In this document: positions 8,325 through 17,296 of the stretch, piece by piece
Layout of the letters: every line of letters starts with the position of its first letter
Position numbering within the stretch: the stretch's first letter is position 1
From: Streptomyces sp. CB01635
GTDB lineage: Bacteria > Actinomycetota > Actinomycetes > Streptomycetales > Streptomycetaceae
Direction of reading: 5' to 3'
DNA length: 64,000 bases
NCBI RefSeq assembly: GCF_002803065.1
Contig: NZ_NNBL01000012.1
Coordinates: forward strand, 62,001 to 126,000
Made by a program: the position numbers and the translations under genes
The notes under the pieces: generated by a model
What the model saw: the letters and a program-made list of their open reading frames with translations, nothing else
Databases searched by the model: none
Told to the model about the DNA's origin: nothing

Positions 8325-9104
8325 ATGGGCAAGCTGGACGGGCGCGTCGTCGTCATCACGGGCGCGGCGCGCGGGCAGGGCGAGCAGGAGGCGCGGCTGT
8401 TCGCCGCGGAGGGCGCCAAGGTGGTGCTCGGGGATGTCCTCGACGACCAGGGCGAGGCGCTCGCCAAGGAGATCGGCGGGCTCTACGTCCATCTGGACGT
8501 GAGCCGCGAGGACGACTGGGCGGCCGCCGTCGTCGCCGCGAAGAAGGCGTACGGGAAGATCGACGGGCTCGTGAACAACGCGGGGATCCTGCGGTTCAAC
8601 GAGCTGGTGAGCACGCCCCTGGACGAGTTCCAGCAGATCATCCAGGTCAACCAGGTGGGTGCCTTCCTCGGGATCAAGACCGTCGCGCCCGAGATCGAGG
8701 CCGCCGGCGGCGGTTCGATAGTGAACACGGCCTCCTACACGGGGGTGACGGGCATGGCGTACGTCGGCGCGTACACCGCCACCAAGCACGCCATCGTGGG
8801 GCTGACGAAGGTGGCGGCCCTCGAGCTGGCCGCGAAGAAGATCCGCGTGAACGCCGTCTGCCCCGGCGCCATCGACACCGCCATGAGCAATCCCTCGCAG
8901 CTGGACCCGGGCGCGGACACCGAGGAGGCCTCGCAGGCCCTCGACGAGCTGTACCGCAAGCTGGTGCCGCTGGGGCGGGTCGGGCAGCCCGAGGAGGTGG
9001 CGCGGCTCGCGCTGTTCCTCACCGCACAGGAGGACTCCGCGTACATCACGGGCCAGCCGTTCGTCATCGACGGCGGGTGGCTGGCGGGCGTCAGCGTGCT
9101 GTGA
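8325..9104 (+). CDS. Short-chain dehydrogenase/reductase (classical SDR)
   Basis: A 259-residue NAD(P)-dependent oxidoreductase. The cofactor motif TGAARGQG lies at about residues 12-19, NNAG near 84-87, the catalytic serine in NTASYTG near 129, and the active-site YTATK near 146-150. The aspartate in VVLGDVLD after the second strand favours NAD over NADP. The sequence resembles the mycofactocin/3-alpha-hydroxysteroid-type actinobacterial SDRs, so an alcohol/ketone step in catabolism is likely, with the substrate unknown. GGGAG lies 9 bases before the ATG. It follows the first LLM gene by 53 bp and probably belongs to the same transcript. Confidence 0.88.
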   Translation: MGKLDGRVVVITGAARGQGEQEARLFAAEGAKVVLGDVLDDQGEALAKEIGGLYVHLDVSREDDWAAAVVAAKKAYGKIDGLVNNAGILRFNELVSTPLDEFQQIIQVNQVGAFLGIKTVAPEIEAAGGGSIVNTASYTGVTGMAYVGAYTATKHAIVGLTKVAALELAAKKIRVNAVCPGAIDTAMSNPSQLDPGADTEEASQALDELYRKLVPLGRVGQPEEVARLALFLTAQEDSAYITGQPFVIDGGWLAGVSVL

Positions 9105-9175
9105 TCTTTTCCGGATGTGACGCTGCATCAGGTATTGACGCTGTACGGGCACGGTGGAACAGTCGGCACATCGAA

Positions 9176-9192
9176 TCTGACGGTACGTCAGA
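9176..9192. promoter_or_regulatory. Palindromic operator, copy 2 (TCTGACG-GTA-CGTCAGA)
   Basis: A perfect 7-bp inverted repeat with a 3-bp spacer, 58 bases before the start of the second LLM gene. It is the same palindrome as at 6020 and 31738. A possible -35 (TTGACG, 9135-9140) lies upstream, so a bound protein would sit near the transcription start and would most simply repress. Confidence 0.7.
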
Positions 9193-9250
9193 AAGAGCGC
9201 AAGAGCCTCTGACGCAGCCGCCGGTCACAGACAGGGGACGGTGAACCTCC

Positions 9251-10369
9251 TTGGAATTCGGGCTCTTTGTACAGGGATATGTGGGCAAGCGGGCCGAGAC
9301 CGACCCGCTCGCCGAGCACAAGGCGCTGATGGAGGAGACCGAGTACGTCATCCAGGCGGACAAGTCGGGCTTCAAGTACGCCTGGGCGTCCGAGCACCAC
9401 TTCCTGGAGGAGTACTCGCACCTCTCCGCCAACGACGTCTTCCTCGGCTACCTCGCCCACGCCACCGAACGCATCCACCTCGGCTCCGGCATCTTCAACC
9501 CGCTCGCCCAGGTCAACCACCCGGTGAAGGTGGCCGAGAAGGTCGCCATGCTCGACCATCTCAGCGAGGGTCGGCACGAGTTCGGCAGCGGGCGCGGCGC
9601 GGGCAGCCACGAGATCCTCGGCTTCATCCCCGGCGTCACCGACATGAACTACACGAAGGAGATCTGGGAAGAGACCATCGCCGAGTTCCCGAAGATGTGG
9701 CTCCAGGAGGAGTACGTCGGGTTCAAGGGCAAACACTGGCAGCTGCCGCCGCGCAAGATCTTCCCCAAGCCGTACGGGAAGGCGCACCCCGCCATGTGGT
9801 ACGCGGCCGGTTCCCCGCCCTCGTACGCGATGGCCGCCAGGAAGGGCCTCGGCGTCCTGGGCTTCAGTGTCCAGAAGGTCTCCGACATGGAGTGGGTGCT
9901 CGACCAGTACAAGTCGAACATCGGCAAGGCGGAGCCCGTCGGGGCCTTCGTCAACGACAACGTCATGGTGACCTCGACCGCGATCTGCGCGCCGACACAC
10001 GCGGAGGCCGTACGGATCGCCGCGAACGGCGGGCTGCACTACCTCCAGTCGCTCGTCTTCCGCTACCACGACACGTTCCCGCGGCCCGAGGGCTTCCCCG
10101 TGTGGCCCGAGACGCTGCCCGAGTTCAACGAGGAGATCATCGAACTCCTCATCGCCGAGGAGCTGCTGATCTGCGGCGACCCGGACGAGGTGCTCACGCA
10201 GTGCAAGCGGTGGGAGCAGGCGGGCGCCGACCAGCTGTCGTTCGGCATGCCGATCGGCATCTCCAAGGAGGACACGCTCCAGTCGATCAAGCTCATCGGC
10301 GAGCACGTCATTCCGAAGATCGATACGGATCCGGTGCACCGGACCACGCGCTTCCGTGAGGCCGTCTGA
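9251..10369 (+). CDS. LLM-class flavin/F420-dependent monooxygenase-fold oxidoreductase
   Basis: A 372-residue member of the bacterial luciferase superfamily. Typical blocks are YAWASEHHFLEEY (about 43-55), the HLGSGIFNPLAQVNHPVKVAEKVAMLDHLSEGR region (about 76-108) and FGSGRGAGSHEILGF. It is longer than the 7330 paralogue and belongs to a different subfamily, closer to two-component alkanal-type monooxygenases. It begins with a rare TTG codon (TTG GAA TTC GGG); AGGGGA lies about 14 bases upstream. It has its own palindromic operator (9176-9192), so it starts a second transcription unit controlled like the first. Confidence 0.85.
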   Translation: MEFGLFVQGYVGKRAETDPLAEHKALMEETEYVIQADKSGFKYAWASEHHFLEEYSHLSANDVFLGYLAHATERIHLGSGIFNPLAQVNHPVKVAEKVAMLDHLSEGRHEFGSGRGAGSHEILGFIPGVTDMNYTKEIWEETIAEFPKMWLQEEYVGFKGKHWQLPPRKIFPKPYGKAHPAMWYAAGSPPSYAMAARKGLGVLGFSVQKVSDMEWVLDQYKSNIGKAEPVGAFVNDNVMVTSTAICAPTHAEAVRIAANGGLHYLQSLVFRYHDTFPRPEGFPVWPETLPEFNEEIIELLIAEELLICGDPDEVLTQCKRWEQAGADQLSFGMPIGISKEDTLQSIKLIGEHVIPKIDTDPVHRTTRFREAV

Positions 10370-10391
10370 TCCGGCCGGTCACCCATGGACC

Positions 10392-10427
10392 GCCCCGGCC
10401 CCTCCCTTCCCGGACGGGGGCCGGGGC
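10392..10427 (+). terminator. GC-rich hairpin after the LLM gene
   Basis: An 11-bp perfect stem (GCCCCGGCCCC paired with GGGGCCGGGGC) with a 14-base loop lies 23 bases after the LLM stop codon. It may terminate or attenuate transcription before the next gene. No T-tract follows. Confidence 0.45.
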
Positions 10428-10461
10428 CCCCTGGGGTCACGGGTTGCACGGGTGACCGACG

Positions 10462-10524
10462 TGGGGCTGTGCCCCGGACCCCCTGTCGCCCTTCGGGCTC
10501 GTCATCGAACGCCGGACGGGCTGG
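10462..10524. repeat. Streptomyces-type dispersed intergenic repeat
   Basis: The stretch contains the block CCTTCGGGCTCGTCATCGAA followed by CGCCGGACGGGCTGG. Read in reverse, this resembles the short repeat (CCGTCCGGCGTT plus GAGGACGAG-like core) seen in intergenic regions across Streptomyces genomes. It lies in the only large gap of this gene run. Recognition is from memory of Streptomyces genomes; only one copy is in the window. Confidence 0.4.
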
Positions 10525-10576
10525 ATCGGCGCCCGCGAACCCGCCACCACTCACCCTTCAGGAGGGGGACGACCTC

Positions 10577-12316
10577 GTGCTCGATCATCTGATCAAGGGA
10601 GCGACCGTAGTCGACGGGACGGGAGCCCCCGCCTACGTCGCCGACGTGGGGATACGTGACGGGCGTATCGCCGTCATCGCCGAGCCGGGGGCCGTGACCG
10701 AGCCCGCGGGCAGCAGTGAGGACGCGCGGGGACGGATTCTCGCGCCCGGCTTCGTCGACCCGCACACCCACTACGACGCCCAGCTGTTCTGGGACCCGTA
10801 CGCGACGCCCTCCCTGAACCACGGCGTGACGACCGTCGCGGGCGGCAACTGCGGCTTCACGCTCGCGCCGCTGCACCCGGAGCGGCCCGAGGACGCCGAC
10901 TACACGCGGCGGATGATGTCCAAGGTCGAGGGCATGTCGCTGGTCGCGCTAGAGGAGGGCGCGCCCTGGAGCTGGAACTCGTTCGGTGAGTATCTCGACG
11001 CCCTCGACGGGCGGATCGCCGTCAACGCCGGTTTCATGGTGGGGCACTGCGCGTTGCGCCGGTACGTGATGGGCGCGGACGCGGTCGGCGGGCAGCCGAC
11101 GCCCGAGCAGCTGGAGCAGATGCTCGCCCTGTTCCACGAGGCGATGGACGCGGGCGCGTGGGGCTTCTCGACCACCCAGTCCTCGACGCACTCGGACGGT
11201 GACGGGCAGCCGGTCGCTTCGCGGCACGCGCGGCCCGAGGAGCTGCTCGCGCTGAGCCGGGCCGTCGCCGAGCACGAGGGCACGCAGATCGAGGCGATCG
11301 TGGCCGGGTGCCTCGACCAGTTCAGCGACGACGAGATCGACCTGTTCGTGGAGATGAGTGCCGCCGCCGGGCGGCCCCTGAACTGGAACGTCCTCACCAT
11401 CGACGCGGCCGTCCCCGAGCGGGTGCCGCGCCAGCTGATCCCCAGCGAGCGGGCCCGCAAGGCCGGCGGCCGGATCGTCGCGCTGACCATGCCGATCCTG
11501 ACGCCCATGAACATGTCGCTCGGCACGTTCTGCGCCCTGAATCTCATCCCCGGCTGGGGCGAGGTCCTCTCCCTGCCCGTCGACGAGCGGATCGCGAAGC
11601 TGCGCGACCCGGACGTGCGGTCCGAGATGCTGCGGCGCGCGGACAGCAAGGAGGCCGGTGTCTTCCGGCGGCTCGCCCACTTCGGGCGGTACGTCATCGG
11701 GGACACGTACTCGCAGGCGAACGAGGGCCTGACCGGGCGCGTGGTGAACGACATCGCGGCCGAGCGCGGCCAGGAACCCTTCGAGTGCCTCGTCGAGATC
11801 TGTGCCAACGACCGTCTGCGGACGGTCCTCTGGCCCATGCCCAGCGACAACGACCCGGACTCGTGGGCGCTGCGCGCCGAGACCTGGAGCCACGAGGACG
11901 TGCTGCTCGGCGGGTCCGACGCGGGGGCGCACCTGGACCGGATGTGCGGGGCGCCGTACACGACCCGCTTCCTCGGGGACTGTCTGCGCGGGCGGAAGCT
12001 GGCCGGGATCGAGGAGGCGGTGAAGATGCTCACCGACGATCCGGCGCGGCTCTTCGGGCTGCGTGAACGCGGCCGGATCGAGGAGGGCTGGCACGCGGAC
12101 CTCGTCCTGTTCGACCCGGAGCGGATCGACGCGGGCAAGGCCACCCTCGTCCACGACCTGCCCGGCGACAGCCCGCGCCTCGACTCGAAGGCGATCGGCA
12201 TCAACGCGGTGTGGGTCAACGGCGTCGAGGTCATCCGCGAGGACGTCGTGACCGGGGCCGTGCCCGGGACGGTGCTGCGGTCGGGCCGCGACACGAGGAC
12301 GGTGTCCACCAAGTGA
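10577..12316 (+). CDS. N-acyl-D-amino-acid deacylase-like amidohydrolase
   Basis: A 579-residue amidohydrolase of the D-aminoacylase/dihydroorotase-like group. The metal site is visible as GFVDPHTHYDAQ (about residues 58-69), with GGNCGFTLAP near 93, and the C-terminal DAGAHLD (about 453) supplies a catalytic aspartate. The end of the protein has the family pattern GRIEEGWHADLVLFDPE. Members remove acyl or carbamoyl groups from amino acids or cleave cyclic amides; the substrate here is unknown. The GTG start has a strong AGGAGGG 11 bases upstream. The stop overlaps the aldehyde dehydrogenase start (GTGA), so the two are translationally coupled. Confidence 0.85.
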   Translation: MLDHLIKGATVVDGTGAPAYVADVGIRDGRIAVIAEPGAVTEPAGSSEDARGRILAPGFVDPHTHYDAQLFWDPYATPSLNHGVTTVAGGNCGFTLAPLHPERPEDADYTRRMMSKVEGMSLVALEEGAPWSWNSFGEYLDALDGRIAVNAGFMVGHCALRRYVMGADAVGGQPTPEQLEQMLALFHEAMDAGAWGFSTTQSSTHSDGDGQPVASRHARPEELLALSRAVAEHEGTQIEAIVAGCLDQFSDDEIDLFVEMSAAAGRPLNWNVLTIDAAVPERVPRQLIPSERARKAGGRIVALTMPILTPMNMSLGTFCALNLIPGWGEVLSLPVDERIAKLRDPDVRSEMLRRADSKEAGVFRRLAHFGRYVIGDTYSQANEGLTGRVVNDIAAERGQEPFECLVEICANDRLRTVLWPMPSDNDPDSWALRAETWSHEDVLLGGSDAGAHLDRMCGAPYTTRFLGDCLRGRKLAGIEEAVKMLTDDPARLFGLRERGRIEEGWHADLVLFDPERIDAGKATLVHDLPGDSPRLDSKAIGINAVWVNGVEVIREDVVTGAVPGTVLRSGRDTRTVSTK

Positions 12317-13791
12317 CGCGTCAAGTGGACGATTCCCAGCGGTTGTTCATCGGCGGCGAGTGGACCGAGCCGGACGGCGGGCATTACGAGGTCGTCGACC
12401 CGGCGTCGGAGGAGGTCGTGGGGCTCGCCCCCGAGGCGTCCCGCGCGCAGGTCCATGACGCGGCGTCGGCGGCCCGCGAGGCCTTCGGATCGTGGTCGCG
12501 TACGAAGCCGGAGGAGCGCGCCGCGATCCTGGACCGGGCCGCCGACGTGATGCAGCGCGACTTCGCGGCGAACGCGGAGCTCGCGCAGGCGGAGAGCGGC
12601 GCGACGAGCGGGACCGCCCGCGGCATGCAGGTCGCGGTGGGTGTGGCGCGGTTCCGCCGCTATGCGAAGGGCGCGCTCGAACCGGTCGAGCAGGCACTGC
12701 CGCCGCAGATCAGCGAGGCGGGGCCGATGGGGAAGGCGGGTGTCCTCGGGGCGCTCGCGGTAAGGCAGCCCGTCGGCGTCGTCACCTGCATCACCTCGTA
12801 CAACAACCCGTGGGCGAATCCGGCGGGCAAGGTCGCCCCGGCACTCGCCATGGGAAACACGGTCGTCGTGAAGCCGGCCCCGCAGGATCCGCTGTCGGTG
12901 TACCGGATGGCGGCCGCTCTGGAGGAGGCGGGGGCGCCGCCCGGTGTGGTGAACGTGGTCAGCGGGACGGCTGTGGACGTGGGTGAGGCGGCCGTCGACT
13001 CGCCGGACGTCGACATGGTCAGCTTCACCGGCTCCACCGCGGTCGGCCGGCGCATCGGCGAGGTGTGCGGGCGCGGCATGAAGCGGCAGCTGATGGAGCT
13101 GGGCGGGAAGGGCGCGGCGCTCGTCTTCGACGACCTGGACGAGGCGGGCCTCGCCTCGGCGGTCGCGGGGATCGGCACGACGTACGCCTTCTACAGCGGG
13201 CAGATCTGCACGGCGCCGACGCGGGTGATCGCGCAGCGCGGGGTGTACGACGCGCTCGTCTCGAAGCTCACCGAGTACATCGGCTTCATGAAGGTCGGGG
13301 ATCCGAGGGCGCGGGGGACGGTCGTCGGGCCGGTGATCTCTGCGGCGCACCGCGACCGCGTCGAGTCGTACGTCGAACTGGGTCGCAAGGAGGGTGCGCG
13401 GGTCGTCGCGGGCGGCGAGCGGCCCGCCCTCGACAAGGGCTTCTACGTCGCTCCGGCGCTCCTCGCGGACTGCAGAGACGACATGCGGGTCGTGCGGGAG
13501 GAGATCTTCGGCCCGGTCGTGGTGGTGGTGCCCTTCGACGAGGAGGAGGAGGGAGTGGCCCTCGCCAACGACAGCGAGTACGGGCTCATCGACTACGTCT
13601 GGTCGGGGGACGTGGCGCGGGCGTTCCGGGTGGCGCGGCGGCTGCGGGCCGGCGGGGTCGGCGTGAACACGGTCGGCCGGAACATGGAGGCCCCGTTCGG
13701 CGGGTTCAAGCAGAGCGGCGTGGGCCGGGACGTGGGCTCGTACGCACTGCACGCCTACAGCGAGCTCCAGTCGATCGTCTGGCAGGGGTAA
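12313..13791 (+). CDS. NAD(P)-dependent aldehyde dehydrogenase
   Basis: A 492-residue member of the aldehyde dehydrogenase superfamily. It shows NNPWANPAGKVAPALAMGNT and VVKPA (about 162-188), the Rossmann motif FTGSTAVGRRIG near 238, the general base in MELGGKGAALVF (about 258-269), the catalytic cysteine in SGQICTAPTR near 296-305, and EEIFGPVV near 397. It oxidises an aldehyde to the acid. Coupling to the preceding amidohydrolase by a GTGA overlap implies that both act on the same compound or its product. The aldehyde itself cannot be named from sequence. Confidence 0.9.
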   Translation: MTRQVDDSQRLFIGGEWTEPDGGHYEVVDPASEEVVGLAPEASRAQVHDAASAAREAFGSWSRTKPEERAAILDRAADVMQRDFAANAELAQAESGATSGTARGMQVAVGVARFRRYAKGALEPVEQALPPQISEAGPMGKAGVLGALAVRQPVGVVTCITSYNNPWANPAGKVAPALAMGNTVVVKPAPQDPLSVYRMAAALEEAGAPPGVVNVVSGTAVDVGEAAVDSPDVDMVSFTGSTAVGRRIGEVCGRGMKRQLMELGGKGAALVFDDLDEAGLASAVAGIGTTYAFYSGQICTAPTRVIAQRGVYDALVSKLTEYIGFMKVGDPRARGTVVGPVISAAHRDRVESYVELGRKEGARVVAGGERPALDKGFYVAPALLADCRDDMRVVREEIFGPVVVVVPFDEEEEGVALANDSEYGLIDYVWSGDVARAFRVARRLRAGGVGVNTVGRNMEAPFGGFKQSGVGRDVGSYALHAYSELQSIVWQG

Positions 13792-14013
13792 CCGGCGGAA
13801 ACATCACACGGAAAATTTCGAACCCGGCAAAACGGGCGCCGCTGCGATTACCGAATATCGGACGTCGGCGGTTATTCCTTCCGATGAATGGGGTTAACCT
13901 GAAGATGCCTTGAGGGCGTGGGATGGTTGCGTGAATCGGCCATCGATTCAAAGGTGGCCGGTTTCAGGTCTTATCCCCCTTATGCGGAAACCGCAGCATT
14001 TAACGTCCTGTTC

Positions 14014-15579
14014 ATGACTGAGCTGGACGCGCGGCCGACACGGGCTGCCCACGACACGGCAGGCGGCGCCCCCGACGGGGGCGTCCGCAGCAAGGGCCTC
14101 GGCGGGAACTCCGTCGGGCTGGTCGGCAGCGCGGTCATCGGTATCTCGACCGTGGCGCCCGTCTACTGCCTGACCTCCACGCTCGGCTCCACGGCCGGTG
14201 AGGTCGGCCTCCAGATGCCCGCCGTCTTCCTGGCCGGGTTCCTGCCGATGCTGCTCGTCGCCTTCGCGTACCGCGAGCTGAACAAGGCCATGCCCGACTG
14301 CGGCACGTCCTTCACCTGGACCGTGAAGGCCTTCGGCCCGCGCGTGGGGTGGATGTGCGGCTGGGGCCTGGTCATCGCGACGATCATCGTCCTGTCCAAC
14401 CTGGCGGGCGTCGCCACGTCGTACTTCTGGCTCCTCGCGGGCGAGATCACCGGCAATGCGTCCATCGGCTCCCTGGACGACAACAAGGCCGTCCACATCG
14501 TCACCTGCCTCGCCCTCATCGCCGCCGCGACGGCGATCAGCTACCGCGGCATGACCGCGACGAAGGGCGTCCAGTTCACGCTGGTCGGCCTGCAGCTCGT
14601 CGTGCTCGCCGTGTTCGTCGTGATGGCCGTCGTGAAGGCGGGATCGGCGGACTTCCCCACGTCCGTGCCGTTCTCCTGGACGTGGCTCGACCCGTTCTCG
14701 GTGAAGTCGTTCGGCGCGTTCACCGCGGGCCTGTCCCTGTCGATCTTCATGTACTGGGGCTGGGACACCTGCCTCACCGCGAACGAGGAGACCATCGGCA
14801 GCGAGAAGACGCCCGGCCGCGCCGCCCTCATCGCGATGGTCGTCCTCGTCGGCTCCTACCTCGCCACCGGCGTCGCCGCCCAGATGGTCGTCGGCTCCGG
14901 CGGCAAGGGCCTCGGCCTCGCCAACCCCGCGACGTCCGACAACGTCTTCGCCGCCCTCGCGGGCCCCGTCATGGGCCCCACCCTCGGCATCCTGCTCTTC
15001 GTCGCCGTCCTCGCCTCGGCCGCGGCCAGCCTGCAGACCACGTTCATCCCGGTCGCCCGCACCGTCCTCGCCATGGCGACGTACGAGGCGCTGCCCGCCT
15101 CCTACGCCCGCGTCCACCCGCGCTTCAAGACCCCGGGCCGCGCCACGGTCACCGCGGGCGTCGCCACCGGCGTGTTCTACACCGTCATGACGCTGGTCTC
15201 CGAGCACGTACTCGTCGACACGATCTACGCGCTCGGCCTCATGATCTGTTTCTACTACGCGCTCACGGCGTTCGCCTGCGCCTGGTACTTCCGCTCCGAG
15301 CTGCTGCGCTCGCCGAGGGACTTCTTCTTCAAGGCGCTCTTCCCGGTCCTCGGCGGCGTCCTGCTGTCCGCCGTGTTCGTGAAGACCCTCGTCGACATGT
15401 GGAACCCGGCCTACGGCAGTGGGTCCTCCGTCCTCGGCGTCGGCTCCGTCTTCGTGATCGGCGTGGGCCTGCTGCTCGTCGGCTTCGTGATCATGCTGGT
15501 GATGGGACGGCGCAGCCCGGCGTTCTTCCGCGGCGAGGTGCTGACGCGGGAGACGCCGGTGCTGGTCGTCGAGGACTAG
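14014..15579 (+). CDS. APC-family amino acid/amine permease
   Basis: A 521-residue integral membrane transporter of the amino acid-polyamine-organocation superfamily. The N-terminal signature GLVGSAVIGISTVAPVYCLTST lies in helix 1, near residues 36-57, and about 12 hydrophobic segments follow. Helix 6 shows FMYWGWDTCLTANEET, a pattern typical of APC carriers. The ATG at 14014 is preceded by a 220-bp relatively AT-rich gap, so it probably has its own promoter rather than reading through from the dehydrogenase. It likely imports the substrate of the upstream catabolic genes. Substrate is inferred from neighbours only. Confidence 0.85.
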   Translation: MTELDARPTRAAHDTAGGAPDGGVRSKGLGGNSVGLVGSAVIGISTVAPVYCLTSTLGSTAGEVGLQMPAVFLAGFLPMLLVAFAYRELNKAMPDCGTSFTWTVKAFGPRVGWMCGWGLVIATIIVLSNLAGVATSYFWLLAGEITGNASIGSLDDNKAVHIVTCLALIAAATAISYRGMTATKGVQFTLVGLQLVVLAVFVVMAVVKAGSADFPTSVPFSWTWLDPFSVKSFGAFTAGLSLSIFMYWGWDTCLTANEETIGSEKTPGRAALIAMVVLVGSYLATGVAAQMVVGSGGKGLGLANPATSDNVFAALAGPVMGPTLGILLFVAVLASAAASLQTTFIPVARTVLAMATYEALPASYARVHPRFKTPGRATVTAGVATGVFYTVMTLVSEHVLVDTIYALGLMICFYYALTAFACAWYFRSELLRSPRDFFFKALFPVLGGVLLSAVFVKTLVDMWNPAYGSGSSVLGVGSVFVIGVGLLLVGFVIMLVMGRRSPAFFRGEVLTRETPVLVVED

Positions 15580-15597
15580 GCGTTGTCGGTCCAGGGC

Positions 15598-17127
15598 CTA
15601 CTTGCCGAGGAACACCGGGTTCGTGAACGCGGTGAGCGCCCCCGGCAGGCCCGGGACCGTCGCCGGGTGCCGGACCTCGGCCCGTACGTAGGCCGCGTAC
15701 GACGCCGTCGTGCGCCACTCGGCCGTGCCCGACCCGGACTCGGGGAGCGCCGGTGCGGTGAACAGGGTGCCCTGGTCCGTGACCAGGTGGAGCGTGCAGC
15801 CCGGGGCGCCCTTGACCTCCAGGCGGACGGTGACGGGCGCGTCGGGGTCCACGTGGAGGCGCTCGCCGATGCCGGCGTGCTCGCCGCGCGAGCCGGACGC
15901 CGTGAACGTCAGCTCCACGGACTTCGACTCGGCGACGTAACTGCGGCCCGCCTTGATGCCCGCCTGGATGGCCTCGCGGGTCAGGTCGTCGGCGAGAACC
16001 ACCGTCTGCGGGCCGCCGATGCGGTCCGGGTCGCGGTGGGCGTCGCTGTTTCCCATCGCCGGGATCCACTGACGCGAACCCCGAACGGACGCCACCAGCG
16101 TGTTGTCCCAGTCGGCGAGGGAGATCTCGTCGTCCGCGGTGTACGCGCCGTTCCACACCTCGACGGCGTCCGCCTCGCCGAAGCCGAACTTCCAGTTGCA
16201 GCCGATGCAGGTGGCGTGCGGATGCGCCGGCACGACCAGGCCGCCGGCCCGGCGGACCTCACGTGCGTACTTGCCGAAGCGGTTGTCGCGGGCACGGTAG
16301 CGCCAGTCGACGAAGGTGCCCGGCTCGGTGCCGAGCGCCACCACGTGCCCGTTACGGGTCGTGATCTCCTCGCCGACCATGATGAGCAGGTCGTCGCCCG
16401 CCTGGTCGGCCCAGTGGGCGTGTGACGAGTGCGTGTTGTGGTCGGAGGAGTTGATGAAGTCCAGGCCCGCCTCGCGCGCGAGCGCCGCGATCTCGGCGGG
16501 GGTGCGCCTGCCGTCCGAGTACCAGGTGTGCAGATGGCAGTCCCCGCGGTACCAGGCGCGGCCCCGGCCCTTGGCGCGCGTGGGCGGGTACACCGGTCGC
16601 GGGGTCTCGCCCTGCTCGCCGTACGTGAGCGTGACGGTCAGCTCGTACGGGAGGCCCTCGGGCGCCACCGTGTACGGGCCGAGCGCGATGTGCCAGGTGC
16701 CCGCGCGGACCGGCCCCGGGATGTAGCCCGGCGTCGCGTCGTCGGCCCGCACGAAGAACTCGGTGCGCGCGCCGCCCGACCAGCCGCGGAAGCCCTCCCC
16801 GCCGAGCGCGGTGCCCCGCTCGTCGAACACCCCGATGTCCAGGGCGTTGTTCTGCGTGCCGGCCGGGACGGTCGCCTTCGTGTAGGTGTACGCGACGTGG
16901 ATCTCGCGGACCCCGCGCGGCACCTCGACCGGCACGTACACGAAGTCGGGCGCGCCGGGCGGCAGCGTCCCCTTCACCGTCCTCGTGGTTGTTGTACCGT
17001 CCGCCGGTGTGCGGCCGTCGGCCGCGCTCGCGAAGCTCACACTGCTCAACGTAAGCGCGGTGGCCGCTCCCGTCACGAACAGCGCGCGTCTTCCCATGCC
17101 GGTCGTGGTGTGGTCGTCCTCGCACAT
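15598..17127 (-). CDS. Exported CehA/McbA-family PHP-domain metallohydrolase
   Basis: A 509-residue secreted protein. It begins with a twin-arginine-like signal peptide (GMGRRALFVTG followed by a hydrophobic run to about residue 35), then a beta-rich segment, then a PHP phosphoesterase domain. Metal-binding motifs are DCHLHTWYSDG near 200, INSSDHN near 227, VVPAHPH near 300 and GNSDAH near 365. CehA and McbA, which hydrolyse the carbamate carbaryl, are recalled members, so ester or carbamate hydrolysis outside the cytoplasm is plausible. GGGAG lies 9 bases before the ATG. It ends 18 bp from the permease stop (convergent) and diverges from the LLM gene at 17297. Confidence 0.82.
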   Translation of the reverse strand: MCEDDHTTTGMGRRALFVTGAATALTLSSVSFASAADGRTPADGTTTTRTVKGTLPPGAPDFVYVPVEVPRGVREIHVAYTYTKATVPAGTQNNALDIGVFDERGTALGGEGFRGWSGGARTEFFVRADDATPGYIPGPVRAGTWHIALGPYTVAPEGLPYELTVTLTYGEQGETPRPVYPPTRAKGRGRAWYRGDCHLHTWYSDGRRTPAEIAALAREAGLDFINSSDHNTHSSHAHWADQAGDDLLIMVGEEITTRNGHVVALGTEPGTFVDWRYRARDNRFGKYAREVRRAGGLVVPAHPHATCIGCNWKFGFGEADAVEVWNGAYTADDEISLADWDNTLVASVRGSRQWIPAMGNSDAHRDPDRIGGPQTVVLADDLTREAIQAGIKAGRSYVAESKSVELTFTASGSRGEHAGIGERLHVDPDAPVTVRLEVKGAPGCTLHLVTDQGTLFTAPALPESGSGTAEWRTTASYAAYVRAEVRHPATVPGLPGALTAFTNPVFLGK

Positions 17128-17252
17128 GCTGCGGCTCCCAGGTGTCTCGTGACCCTTTGTCTGTGACGTGGGTGGTGCAGGCAACTCTGGTATTGAGCCG
17201 TGAACTCTCCCGTAAGGGAAGGGGATCGGAGTCTTACGACTGTCCCTGCCGG

Positions 17253-17268
17253 GGAGTCCATGGACTCC
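17253..17268. promoter_or_regulatory. 16-bp perfect palindrome between divergent genes
   Basis: GGAGTCCATGGACTCC is a perfect 16-bp palindrome with no spacer. It lies 28 bases before the LLM gene start and in the promoter region shared with the exported metallohydrolase. It is unrelated in sequence to the TGACG palindromes. Confidence 0.45.
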
Positions 17269-17296
17269 TGGGGGAGGGCCGGGTAGTAATGCCCCC

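Noticed and set aside
10900..13752. A 950-codon minus-strand open frame
   Set aside because: Shadow of the amidohydrolase and aldehyde dehydrogenase genes, which overlap properly and have conserved catalytic motifs.
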